This document shows positions 10,618 through 21,955 of a stretch of DNA of 64,000 nucleotides, in pieces. Each line of letters starts with the position of its first letter. The stretch's first letter is position 1. Origin of the DNA: Lycium barbarum. Its lineage: Eukaryota > Streptophyta > Magnoliopsida > Solanales > Solanaceae. The translations under genes and the position numbers were made by a program. Location of the stretch: contig NC_083344.1 in NCBI RefSeq assembly GCF_019175385.1, positions 9,142,725-9,206,724 of the forward strand. The letters are read 5' to 3'. A model generated the notes under the pieces. That model ran no database searches. It was not told the DNA's origin and saw only the letters and a program-made list of their open reading frames with translations.

Positions 10618-10794
10618 TGTAAGAGAATGTTTTCCTTGATTATTCTGTTCCCTTCAATGGGTTGATATACATGATTTACAACATAATTGTCGGCCACATA
10701 TTAGGAACTAATTTGACTAAATAATTCTAACATATGCTATCCTAAAATAGAAGATTACAAAATATATTTGACTAACTAATTACATAATCTAACA
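10618..10794 (-). repeat. 5' LTR of the minus-strand copia element
   Basis: On the minus strand it starts TGTTAGATTATG and ends CATTCTCTTACA, with intact TG and CA termini. It should carry the element promoter and polyadenylation signals, though none could be picked out with confidence in 177 bp. Confidence 0.93.
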
Positions 10795-11943
10795 CCAAGT
10801 GATTAAACATAACATGTTATTCACTTACTGTGCTTTTACTTGAGTATATACACTAAAACAACTGAAAACGGTTCCTAATATATACTGTATAAACCTTTTC
10901 TTTTCTTGCCCTCTACTTCTGCTCCACTGATTAACTCAACCAATTTATGTTGGTGTTAATATTAAAAGGACTCTTGCTATACTTCTTCGTGATCTCAGTA
11001 TCATTAGGAGTTGCTTCTCAAGTATTTGCCTTAATAGCTTCGCAGGTTGCAATGCTATATATCCTGATGAAGAACTCACAGTTAACAACTTTTAACTTAA
11101 CTATAAAATAAGTGTGAGCACCCTTGGACGGAGAATGGTAGTTCTGATATTCACACTAAGTCATTCTTAAATGTCCCCATCTATTTCATCTTAAATCTTT
11201 GCCCTGTAGATCAATCTGTGTCAAATAATAAACACCACACATATTTTGGTTTTGCCCATCCCCTGGCTTCTTCGCTGCCATCTGAGAGGGCGACTTCTCA
11301 GATTTTCATTCGGCTTTCTCTTAACTACTGGCTAGTTGTCTTGGATGACATGCTTGAAATGTTGTTGCACTTGGTACCAGAGGAATTACCTTTGTTTCTA
11401 TTGCTTCTGTTGAGATGGCCTGAAACATCTGTAATTGTACGGCAATTCAGGGCCATGTCTTGTTTCAATTGTATTATTTCTCGTGCTATTCCGATATTTT
11501 GGTGAAAGCTTAAAACCAAAAAAGGATTTAAGATATTCGTCAGTGAGCGCATCATATGCATATGTACTATATGTGTGCGCGCGCTCAACCTGAACATAAT
11601 AAATGCAACTTCACTTAACGCTTTGGGTCTAGCAATGGGAACGGAGAACTCCTTGATAGTTAGGGAGCTCTTTACTCACCCCCCCCCCCCCCCCAGCCCA
11701 CACACACAGAGTACGGAAAAAATGACGTGAATTTAGATTAGTCGAGCCGAGCTCTAGATACCATATGGTTAGACCAAATTTGAATTCAGATTAGTCCAGC
11801 TGAGCTCTTTTGACCTTGAATGTTTTGGAGAAAGCTTTTGTTGGGGAGCAACACTGGGTAGAGGCCCAAAATAGTGAGCCTAATTAATATAGCATGAAAC
11901 CCAACCCAAAATGAAAAGGTGGAGAATCCAAAAAAAGGAATTC
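10795..11943. other. Intergenic stretch without a supported gene
   Basis: Unique-looking sequence between the copia element and the tRNA gene. Opposed open frames at 11218-11505 (plus) and 11325-11597 (minus) show no recognisable domain and are not called. A run of about 16 C lies at 11679-11694, followed by CACACACA. Confidence 0.5.
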
Positions 11944-12015
11944 TGTGGCTGCTGGGATTCGAGCCCAGGTCTACACGGCCACAACGTGGAATTCTCACCA
12001 CTAAACTACAGCCAC
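11944..12015 (-). tRNA. tRNA-His (anticodon GTG)
   Basis: The 72-nt minus-strand sequence folds as a cloverleaf. The acceptor stem GTGGCTG pairs perfectly with CAGCCAC, followed by an A discriminator. The anticodon loop TTGTGGC carries GTG at 11980-11982. The T arm is CTGGGCTCGAATCCCAG with a perfect stem and B-box GGTTCGAAT-type core (GCTCGAATC). It matches plant nuclear tRNA-His as I know it. The one oddity is the anticodon stem CCACG/CGTGT, where the last pair (27-43) is C against T instead of C-G. No intron and no encoded CCA, as expected for a nuclear gene. Whether this copy is active cannot be told. Confidence 0.93.
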
Positions 12016-13411
12016 TTTGATGTTTGTTGCTTCAAAGGAAACATATATGAATAAGAATTTAATTTGAGTGCTAACAGATTACTCCTCTGAAGATCGACGT
12101 CTCGAATTAAAATATGAAATATAATGTGTTGATATATGTCTTTTTGAGAAATAAAATGTCAAATTGACCTAGTTTGTATTCTTTACCAGTAATAGTCATA
12201 GACTAACAAGAGTTAATTTCAGTGCTTCCAGAAGTAAAAAGCAAATGGTTGTAGTATTAACATGCAAAACACACTAGTATTTGGCCTATTGAAATCATCA
12301 AAGTCGCTTGTAGAAAATAAAAAGGAAGAGGACACAAATGGCCATTCGGGTGAAACTATTGACACCTGATAGTCCAAAAATCTTGAAAGTCATTTTTTAG
12401 CCTTTTCAAAATAATTCTATTTTGTAACCACTTTTCAACTAATTCCAGCATATGTATATAAACTATATCATTGTTGTATATGTATAGAAAATGTCTCATA
12501 CGTATAGAAATTGTAGCATTGTTGTATAGAATATGTATCACTACTGTATATGTATAGAAAATATATCATTGTTGTATAATTTGTGTATAATAAATGTATA
12601 CAACAACAACATACCCAGTGTAAAATAAATGTATAATCAACGTATAATTAGAAAATGTCATTGGTGCATAATATTTGTTTAATAAATGCGTACTTACTAA
12701 TTATACACATATTATACATGTTTTGGTATATCCCTTGAAGGCTCAATTAACCTATACTTACTAATTATACACATATTCATGTTTCAGATATTATTTGAAG
12801 GCTCAATATGATTTTTTTTTTGTCGATCTTTAGTGACGACTTTTCGATCTTTGTGGCGATATAGTCATCTTCTTTTGTACTGAACCCTTTAGTGACGATT
12901 TTTGATCTTTTGTGGCCACTAAAAGTCGCCACAAAAAATCTGTTTTTTTTTTTTTTTTTTTCCGAGTGAATGGATTGCTGGGCTAGCGCTTGGTAATATT
13001 TGGCCAAACGTCTAACCCGGGGTATTAAGCTCAAACGTGGGCCAACCAAGTTTCTGATAGCCACTGTGTGTCAAAATAAAATGCTAAATACATACGCGAC
13101 CCTTAAATTTGGCCATTTTTTCAATTAGACATTTGAACTCGGGATGAACCAATTGAATACCTAAACTCCTTCAGAAGTGTACCCATTAAACACATTTTGT
13201 TGGTGTACATATACTGTTTGACTTGACATGAAATTTAGGGGGGAAAATGGACTCTTGAAACATGTGGTCTAAACAATCTTTAGACCATTATCGTTGGTTT
13301 TTTACTTATTTCAGGCTCATTGTGTCATTGTCTTTTTCGTATACTTAGAAATATATAAGTAGAAAGTTGAGATTTTCACTATATAAATGTACCGTGGGGA
13401 GCAATCTTAAT
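12016..13411. repeat. AT-rich non-coding stretch with degenerate direct repeats
   Basis: Between 12455 and 12620 words of the type TGTATAGAAAATRT and CATTGTTGTAT recur several times. At 12690-12812 a block of about 62 bp is duplicated (ACTTACTAATTATACACATATT then GAAGGCTCAA). At 12810-12945 alternating AGTGACGACTTTT and GTCGCCACAAAA words resemble subterminal repeats of a plant DNA transposon. No gene was seen. Confidence 0.5.
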
Positions 13412-14559
13412 GGGAAAATACATAAAAATCCCCACAACGTATACTCGGATTAATTATGACGCACCCAACCTTTGCAGGCGACCTATTACCCCCCTGACCT
13501 TATTATTTATGTATTTTTGTACCTTATTTGGCTGACGTGGCACCAAAAAAGAATTGAGGCGCGTTTTTGTTAAATTTATTCTTTTTTTCCTTTATTTAAT
13601 TACAAAATTCAGAATAATACCACCCCCACTCCCACCCCCACGCCCTCTCTTTCTTCTTCATTTTTTCTCATCTCTCCCATATTTTTCTCTAAAGAAAAAC
13701 CTAAACAAAAGCCTCCCCATCTCCCTAAAAAGCTATCACGAGCTCATCCCACTTCCACAACTGCCAGAGCTCCGACACGGATTTTGATACTACTGCTCGT
13801 TTGACATCAGCGTTGACTGGTGATGCTATAATTTCAGGGAGAAATAGAAGTTTTATGGAAGTGGATCTTGAAATTTTTGATCCGTTGAATTTATAATTTT
13901 CATAGAAATATCAATACAAACAAGGTTAGGATGAGAGATATGAACATTATTCAATATTGATCGGAAAAAATGAAAATTCGCCGGAAAAAATGGAAGCTCG
14001 TCAGAAACAATGGTCCTCGTCGGAAATAATGGTCTGCGCTGAAATTATGCAAATTGATGTGTTGGTGACGATAAAGAGGAAAGAGAGAATAAAATTTGTG
14101 AAAGAATAGGGGAAAATAAGAAAAAGGGTAAAGAAAACCTATAAGGGAAAAGAGTGGTAGATTGTGTGTGTCCATGGCAGTTCTGTGCCATTGATGAATG
14201 AAGAAAGAATGAAGAAAGAGCAAAAAGTTGAAAGTTAAAGTGGGACCACATAAATTTCCTTTTATCTTAAAAATAAAAGATCTTACAAATTTATTAATTA
14301 TTGTAAGGAATAACTATTTATTAAGAATTAAAATTTAAAATTAAATTTAGAAGATTTTTGACGTGGGGCCGATGTGGCGGAGAGTGTGCAACACTCTCCA
14401 CTGTGCAATTGAGCATCAAATTTTTATTGTGCCACGTCAGCCAAAAAGGGGTACACAAATACAGAAAAAATAAGGTCAGGAGGGTAATAGGTCGCCCGCA
14501 AAGGTTGGGTGCGTCATAATTAATCCGAGTATACGTTGGGGGTATTTATATATTTTCCC
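13412..14559. mobile_element. Mutator-like element with 135-bp terminal inverted repeats
   Basis: The ends GGGAAAATA and TATTTTCCC are flanked by a perfect 9-bp duplication AATCTTAAT (13403-13411 and 14560-14568). The inverted repeats run about 135 bp and match closely, sharing for example CGTATACTCGGATTAATTATGA and TTTGGCTGACGTGGCAC blocks. The 9-bp duplication with long inverted repeats is the hallmark of Mutator-like elements. The 0.9-kb interior lacks a transposase. It holds small open frames (13554-13787 plus; 13951-14251 minus) with pyrimidine-rich sequence like a plant 5' UTR, so a captured gene fragment (Pack-MULE) is possible but unproven. Confidence 0.88.
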
Positions 14560-14568
14560 AATCTTAAT

Positions 14569-15097
14569 TGAGTAGTGTTTTTATATTTTTGGATATACAA
14601 ATTAATGAGTCTTGTTACTATTTATTTGCTTAACATCTCCAATATAATTTAATTTTAATTGGTACTGAATCAACACTAACATCAGGCTAACCGCAAGTAT
14701 AAAATCATTATTTGGAACAAATATTCTTTAGTTTATCTTTTGTTACTCAAGACATGTTCAAAATAATATTTTGTTGCTATTCATCACATAACTTCGGATA
14801 CACGTGCAACGCGCGCGTCGAAAACTAGCCAATAAACAGTTAGGTAGTGAGTGAGAATAATTTAAGGTTGGAACGCTGAACTGCTTCTAGTTTCACCTTT
14901 ACATTTCGTCAATTTGAAGCATTCTGCCTTAATTTGTATTCTTTCGCATTTATTATGTTACTCTAAATTTCACCTTATTCTTTTTTATTTAGTTCTCTCA
15001 ATAAATTAATAATACTGGTTGGCAAGTGTGGTAGTAGAAGTTTCACTCTTTTTGTAGTCCCCTTTATATATTGTGTTTATTTTTGTGTCTATTGCAG
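14569..15097. other. Non-coding flank with a possible Helitron 3' end at 14802-14828
   Basis: A hairpin (ACGTGC, 5-nt loop, GCGCGT; 14802-14818) is followed six bases later by CTAG (14825-14828), the layout of a Helitron 3' terminus. The next base is C rather than the T expected at an A/T insertion site, and no matching 5' TC end was found. The rest is AT-rich. It lies just upstream of the presumed UXS 5'-UTR and could contain remains of its promoter. Confidence 0.35.
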
Positions 15098-15378
15098 AAC
15101 TTGTAGAGCAAACAAGAAATTGGTTTGAGAAACTTTGACCAACGTTGGTGATCAGGTTTGTAAAATTTTAGTGTATTACAATGCCACTAAACACAATTTT
15201 CTTGAGTTAAAGTTTTCTTCATTGAGAGTGATTTGGGAGGCACATTGAGAAGGTTTTTATATATTTTGTAGATCTAATCTTAATATACTCTATATTTGGA
15301 TATGTGTATTTTTTTATTGTTCATATAGTAATATATGTGAATTTATGATTGTAGAGTTTTGAGAGAGATTTAAGGAAT
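15098..15378 (+). pseudogene. UXS: Probable 5'-UTR exons of the UXS gene, separated from its coding part
   Basis: A proposed exon (15098-15155) follows a pyrimidine-rich acceptor TATTGCAG and ends at CAG/GTTTGT. A second proposed exon (15355-15378) follows ATTGTAG and ends AAGGAAT, exactly where the copia element starts. The far side of that element resumes at GAATGACAAAG, which contains the UXS start codon. The joined pre-insertion site therefore reads AAGGAATGACAAAG, putting this segment immediately upstream of the ATG. Splice sites are read from sequence only, with no transcript evidence. An intron in the 5' UTR is common in plant genes. Confidence 0.6.
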
Positions 15379-15443
15379 TGATAAGTTATGATATTCCGTG
15401 TTTTGATGATTTGCCAAACATACTTGAGGAATCAGATAGGGAT
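15379..15443 (+). repeat. First 65 bp of the SIRE-type copia 5' LTR, cut off by the Ogre insertion
   Basis: TGATAAGTTATGATATTC and what follows match the start of the intact 3' LTR at 52639-52703. The segment ends in GGGAT, the target site duplicated by the Ogre element. The LTR resumes at 43712. The 5-bp flank before it is GGAAT, against TGAAT after the 3' LTR: a target duplication with one mismatch. Confidence 0.93.
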
Positions 15444-15989
15444 TATTACGGTTCGCTTTTACGTGGGGGCTAAGGCATAAAAGTTACTACGAGATTGTTG
15501 GTGCTCTAAATTGGACATTTAATTTTTTAGAGTCGCCACCTAATTTATTCAAAAGGGAAATTGGGAAAACCGGGTTTAAAGAGTTTTTTCAGACCGAGAA
15601 AAAGCCTTTTGGATCAGAGTTCGAGGTAAGGATTCTGGTGATCCCCCAGGGAAGGTTTTAAGCATCCTGGTATTAAGGATCCGTAGAATACGGTTGACCT
15701 ACGAGCTTCACTATAAGGTTTATTTATTTGCTTATGTGTTAGAGTGTTTCCGCAAAAAGTATAGCATTTTTATGTTCATATCATCATCTTCCCTTTAAAA
15801 AAAAAAAAATCGGCAAAAAATCCCCTTATAAATACGATTTTGGTTTAGAAAAATCCACGTAAGTGTTCAACCCACTTCGTTTTCGGACTAGGACACACCC
15901 GGGATTGCTCCCGAGTAGAGTCACTATTATTCTAGTCCTAACGAAATGTGTTCAGTACCTACGGGTTTTGTACTTATATTAAAATATGG

Positions 15990-17489
15990 GATATATTCCC
16001 GTTTTTGATATATATGAAAAATTACGTGTTATAGCTACTTTTAGTACATAATTAGTGATATTAATTACCTTTTGTTTTAATTACTAATAATAACTGAATA
16101 CTTTTTAAATTTAACTAATATATCTACACAGTAACTTTCAGTTACTGGTGCACAAATACACTTAAAATTTAGCACCTCCAATCCCATATCCCCCTTTTAA
16201 TGGTAACAATATTAATCACTTAATATACATTACCATTCTCTCTCCTTTTTCATAAATTTTTGACTTTCTCTATTCTCACTCACTACCCATTTCAGATTTT
16301 TCATTTCTCAAATCCCTAAAAAATTCTCTCTCTCCTTCTATAAACCACCACGCCCCTCTCTCAAATTTGTTTTGGTTTCCATGATTTCAAGCTTTGTGGA
16401 CAAATTAAACATAATAAGGCAATTAACCTTTCCATTTTATTTTTTATGTGAATGATGTTCTAACTAGAATGATCATTCATTATGGTTGTGGGTTTATCTC
16501 CCATTGTGGGCAAGTTGTAGCTGTAAATACCAAGACTTTTGGGCTGTGGACCAGTGCTCATAAATTTGGACCGAGTTGCATTTGATCTGTGGCTAGGATT
16601 TTTTTGGTGGTCTAGGGTTTTTTAGGGTTTTGAGAAGATGAAAAATATATGTATTTGTGTATGTTCTATGATGTAGCTACCAATTGTTGTGGTTGGTGGT
16701 GTATTTATGTAAGTTTTTCTATATTTTTGTGTATTTTGTTCAAATTAATTCCATCAGTTCATCTAATTTCAAATACATGAGTGACGAAAATACATTGTAA
16801 GTTTTCTATATATTTGTATATTTTGTTCAAATTAATCCATCAGATATATGTGTGATGCAAATTGTTACTCACACAAATACATGAGATTTAATATAAAATA
16901 CATGAGGTTTGATTGGTAACTTCAAATACATTGGTTATGCTATCAAATACATGTGTAAATCAAAACAAAATCAATATTGAAAACTTCAAATACATTACCG
17001 CTAAAATACATGGGTGATGCAAATTGTTACTCACACAAATACATGAGATTAATATAAAATACATGGGGTTTGATTGGAAACTTCAAATACATGGGTTATG
17101 CTATCAAATACATGGGTAAATCAAGAACGAAATCAATATTGAAAACTTCAAATATATTGGCTGTTGAATGTTTTCAAATTTTGAATTTTTGATTTTTTTA
17201 TGTTTGAATGTTGAAGATTGGATGGAGGAATAGAAAATGGTTATGGAAAGATAATCTAAAATCTGATTTTGTGGAAGGGTATGGTAAAAAATACCAATAA
17301 ATAGCTAATTAATTGATCCCACCGTTATGGCCTTAAATCAAGGGATATGTTTTATTTTTTACTGTGTTACTATGTATTTATAAGCATCAAATACGTCCGA
17401 AAAAATACCTTAATTTGGCAAAACATAGCTACAAATGGTAAATTTTAAAGGGTAGCTATAAATGATAAGAAACTACCAAAAGGTAGTCA
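15990..17489. mobile_element. Unclassified insertion of about 1.5 kb in the Ogre 3' LTR
   Basis: The other Ogre LTR passes directly from ATATGGGATATAT (39176-39190) to CCATTTTGTTAGG (39231-39243), while here about 1.5 kb lies between the equivalent points. The ends carry weakly inverted TTATAGCTAC / GTAGCTATAA words. The interior at about 16820-17160 has two imperfect copies of a block rich in AAATACATGGG-type words. No target duplication or coding region was found. It must postdate the Ogre insertion. Confidence 0.6.
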
Positions 17490-20400
17490 TTTTGTTAATG
17501 TCCAGTTTTTAGTGAAGCCAAATATGTCCAAATTATATTCCACATAACCAGATCTGTCCAGCCTCAAACCAGACCCAAAGTCAAATTCGATCCAAGCCAT
17601 TTCAGTCCGTAAATGTCACAATATTTAGCCCAAGGGAGGCTAACCTCAAAAATGTCATTTTTATCCATGTAAAATTCCGATTTCCAGTTTCAGCCCATAG
17701 GTAAAATCAATTTGTCAGCCAAAATTCATTAAGTCTAAAGTTTCAAAGATGCAACTAGTTTTTCCCAACAAAACATAGACCAGAAAACGTGCTCCTTCAA
17801 AAAATAAGAAAAAACAATTGGTTTTGGTCCAGTTTTTTAGAGGACTTCCAGGCCTAATACTTAATTATGTAAATACTCTTTTTTCTCAAAGATTTGTTAC
17901 AAACTGGTCATTACTTTCTTTTCCTACAAAGAAAAATAGGGGGACTTGAATCCATTTTAGTTCTCAAGTAATTTTGCTCATACACGACTCTAACATTAAA
18001 AAAAAAGAGTTCCATTTTAGAAAATATCCAGCTCGTTGTCCTTGCTTCAAACTCGTGATATTTAGTTAAAAAAAAAGTATTCATCTTGGACATCAATTAT
18101 TAAAAACCAAATTTTGCGACGATTTGAATTTATTTTATCTTGATTACCTATATCAAACTAAGTGATATCCTGATTCTATATCCACCAGAGTTTCCACTAA
18201 TAATAAGGTTCACATTTTTTACAAATCATACAAATAAATCAGATAAAGGGGAGGAAAAGGATCATTTTACTAATGGGCTACCCGCCCCATTGGTGCTATT
18301 TTCACCCATAGCTGGGCTTTCAAATAATATTTGCTTCCCTTTCCAAACACGAACTGGACTCGATCAGAACATGGGCTTGGGCCTCAGCCCAACCCTTGTA
18401 CTGGCGATGCAACGGACCAGAAATGCAAGAGAGTGTCCCACATAAAGAAGATAAAAATTAATACCATGTATACAGATTAGGCAGGAAAGGAACATAACAA
18501 ATAATGAATTAGTCAATCAAAAACCATTCTTCAAATGAAACTTAGTCTAACAGATTCAGCTACTTATATATTTAAAGGAAGACTTAAGCATATCTACATA
18601 TACTTCTTTGATATACCTGAGTATGTACACCTTTGAGGATTCCCAAATGGCTAAAGAAGGAAAGCTTTTACCTCTTTGTGCCCAATGCAGCACAAGATCC
18701 AAAAGGGTTTCATGAACCCTAGGCATGACAGACATTGGGAGAGGCTCAAGCTTGATCCCTTTTGGCCAATTGGACCTCCCCATTAGCGTATTAACTAATA
18801 GGTATATCAATAGATATATGCATATCAATGCTATACTATGTTTAGGCATAAACAACATTAAGACAAGCCAAACCAATCAAATGATCAAAGATCCATAGCA
18901 CAAGGTAAACAGAGAAGGGAATTAAAGAAGCAAATAGGGAATAAGCATACACTTTGGGCAAGCTTAGACTACCATCTGCCCATATACATGATCCTCCTAA
19001 ATGTGTTTGTTCATACTGAGTCTTTGCATAAAATGTCCATAGGCGGGATGATATTAAAATAAGTCCAGACAATCAAATAGGCCAAAATGCCAGTTTAAAC
19101 ATAATGCTATTAGATAGGTTATTAAGTCCACATATATTTCCCTCCACAGCACTCAAACTTCCTGTCATTTTCAGTGTTGGTTTCACATCCTAGCGATAGA
19201 TTAGTGTACAGGTTTTGTCTTAGTCAAGGAGGATCAGATTCAAATCACTTAATAACACTCAACACACTCAATGAAGCATTAATCACACAATATACCAGTT
19301 AAGACAAAGAAGAGATCACAATCACTTTCCTCTTTTTCTTTTTAGCAGAGTCGTAGGGCATTAGATAATAGAGGTTTCAACTAGACAGTAGGATTAAAAC
19401 TAACACCAACCCTATGACCGGTTCCTTCAATACACTGAGCATGGAATGAGACAAATAGACATGTTGCACACAAATCAGGTTAATATAATGGCATACACCT
19501 ATTGATCTCCAACCAACATACCTAGTTTTTGTCAAGCTCTTGACCTCAATGGGTCTTTTAGGAAGTTCAAAAAATAGTTTTAAGCCCACATCTGATTATT
19601 AGCCATGTTTGATAGACTTAACTCAGGGTGAAGGATCATATTAGTCATTTTTAAAAGTATTTACATGTTCAGATAGACATAGTTAGTTCATAAGGATTGC
19701 AGGAACTCAGAACAAACTGTTTAGACTTAGCATTAGGTTCAAACAGGCAAACAGGTCAAACAAATAGAATAAACTCACTAGGCCTATCAAACTTAGGAAT
19801 ATAGACAGACAAAGCATCTGTACAGCCTATACACCATTTAGATCAACTTCAAATATGATGATACTTTACTTAAACATATATCTGAACATCAAACCAATGC
19901 CTATATTAGTATAGATTAACCAAACTGAACATTGTCAACCTGCTTAATAATCGTCATGTTGAATCCCACACATAAGAAATTATGTAATTAAATTGACACC
20001 TCTTTAGCTAATAGACTAGGTTTCTTATTCAAGACTTAAGTTATCCAACCATAACATACTAAACTATCTAAGATGACCAGGAAATAACAACATCTAACTG
20101 CACATAAATGACTAAGCCATATTCTGTTAGTAGCCAACAAACAAACAAACTTATAAGAGCAATTTAAAACAAATAAATGAAGTAAGACAGAATAGTTATC
20201 TACTTAAGCATATATAAGCAAACAAACATACTGCATTATATCACAACTAATTGAACCTACAAAATATATAAAAATGCAAAGACCAACGAAAAAAGGGAAA
20301 TTACCTCCTAAGAGTGCAACCTTAGATGGAGAATTAGACTTGGAATCTCAAATTGATGCCCCCAAAGCTCAAACTCACCCCGACCACACCAAGAAAACAA

Positions 20401-21226
20401 GTAAACCAATTTTTTTTTTTTTTAAAAAAAAATTACTTCACTGAAAATTAAAGGTTTTAAGCAACGAAGCTAGAAACCCTGTGTATTCAGTGTTCCTCCT
20501 TTTTTTTTTTTTTGAAAATTAGGAGTTCTATTTATAACCCTAAATTGATGTAAAAACCCAAATTTCAACCGATGTGGGACTTTAAAATTTTTTCGAAAAA
20601 TTTCTTCTCAAATACCATCTAACGGCTAACAATATCTAAATCGAGTAAAAGGAAGGTCGGATCTGACCTAAAAAAGGTCAATCCATGCGACCAGTCATAA
20701 ACCAATGAGAAATCAAAGTTCAAAATAGGATGCAAACAAAACTCATTAAGAGATTTCAGAGTTCTTACCGTTGAATCTGTAAAAATGCGAAAAAAAGAGA
20801 TAGTAACGTGTTTGGGCAGCATTAGGTGAAAACGACTGAGAGCATTCAATGCTTTGCTCGTTTTGGCCATGCTAGAGTTGAGCAAGCCCTCCTTTTTCTG
20901 CCATTTTACCGTAAACAGCCATGGATGACGTGGAGAGAGAAAATCGCGCAAAGGCGGCTAGGGTTTTGGAGAGAAAAGGGGAAAGGGAAGGGGAGGGTGT
21001 GTTTGGTCGGCTCATATAAAAAATGGGGCCTTGCCACCCCCCCCCCCCCCCCCCACACCTTTTTCTTATTTTACGCCTTGGGCCGAGCCTGGCCCTTGTT
21101 GGGCTAGACTCGGTCTTTTTTTTTTTTTAAAAAAAGGATGGGCAGCCCCAAATCATTACACACACACACACATATACATCCTACACATGTATATATATAT
21201 ATATATATATATATACACGCATATAT

Positions 21227-21503
21227 TAATGCGACAAAAAAAAAAGGAAAGGATTAATGGGTACGTAAAAAAAAAGACAATTAAAGAAATTGATTTGCTA
21301 TTAAAATGGACACTAAACAACCAATTAATTTAAAAACATGACTGATTTCCACAAAAAATGTTAAATTTATAGGGACGACCTTAATTGAATTAAAGCATGA
21401 ATTTGCTATTTTCAATTGTGGCCCCATTTGGCTAATCTAATTGATTATTTCCACATGTATATATTTTACATATATATAGATGTATTATATGTATGTATAT
21501 ATA

Positions 21504-21537
<34 letters not shown>

Positions 21538-21583
21538 GATGTGTGTATATACATGTATATAGATGTGTATATACAGACATCTA

Positions 21584-21665
<82 letters not shown>

Positions 21666-21955
21666 TGCGACAAAAAAAAAAGGAAAGGATTAATGGGTAC
21701 GTAAAAAAAAGACAATTAAAGAAATTGATTTGCTATTAAAATGGACACTAAAAAACCAATTAATTTAAAAACATGACTGATTTCGACAAAAAATGTTAAA
21801 TATATATATATACATGCGACAAAAAAAAAAAAGGAAAGGATTAATGGCTACGTAAAAAAAAGACAATTAAAGAAATTGACTTGCTATTAAAATGGACACT
21901 AAACAACCAATTAATTTAAAAACATGACTGATTTCCACAAAAATGTTAAATTTAC
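21227..21955. repeat. Three copies of a 135-bp block separated by microsatellites in the Ogre 3' LTR
   Basis: The block starting ATGCGACAAAAAAAA and ending CACAAAAAATGTTAAA occurs at about 21230-21365, 21664-21800 and 21815-21955. The other LTR has it once (43035-43163). The copies are divided by TA/TG/CA dinucleotide runs, including a long one at 21586-21664, suggesting slippage or unequal exchange at the microsatellites. Confidence 0.85.

Larger units (their letters stand above)
5917..10794 (-). mobile_element. Ty1/copia LTR retrotransposon, structurally complete but mutated (probably Ale/Retrofit lineage)
   Basis: The element reads on the minus strand: 5' LTR (10618-10794), primer-binding site, gag, protease, integrase, reverse transcriptase, RNase H, a G-rich polypurine tract (6092-6100) and 3' LTR (5917-6091). 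Protease-integrase before reverse transcriptase defines Ty1/copia. About 4.9 kb with LTRs under 180 bp suggests the Ale/Retrofit group, which is inference. The LTRs differ at about nine positions plus a 2-base indel by eye, so the insertion is not recent. Two frameshifts and at least two stops break the single polyprotein frame. No clear 5-bp target duplication: flanks read CTCAG and CCAAG. Confidence 0.93.

Noticed and set aside
5912..10799. CTCAG and CCAAG flanks as the target duplication of the minus-strand copia
   Set aside because: Only three of five positions agree, which is not enough to call a duplication.
11218..11597. Opposed open frames of 95 and 90 codons as a possible host gene
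   Set aside because: No recognisable domain in either strand, no convincing splice or start context, and the two frames overlap each other.
11786..12001. 71-codon minus-strand frame beginning VRIPRCGRVDLGSNPSSH
   Set aside because: Its first third is simply the translated tRNA-His gene, so it is not a protein gene.
18140..20951. Open frames of 100-110 codons within the Ogre LTR (also 39903-40550)
   Set aside because: The same region is present in both LTRs with differing stops and no domain. It is LTR sequence without a gene.
21466..21704. Open frames made of YIYIYI and VCVCV runs
   Set aside because: They translate TA/TG/CA microsatellites in the Ogre LTR.
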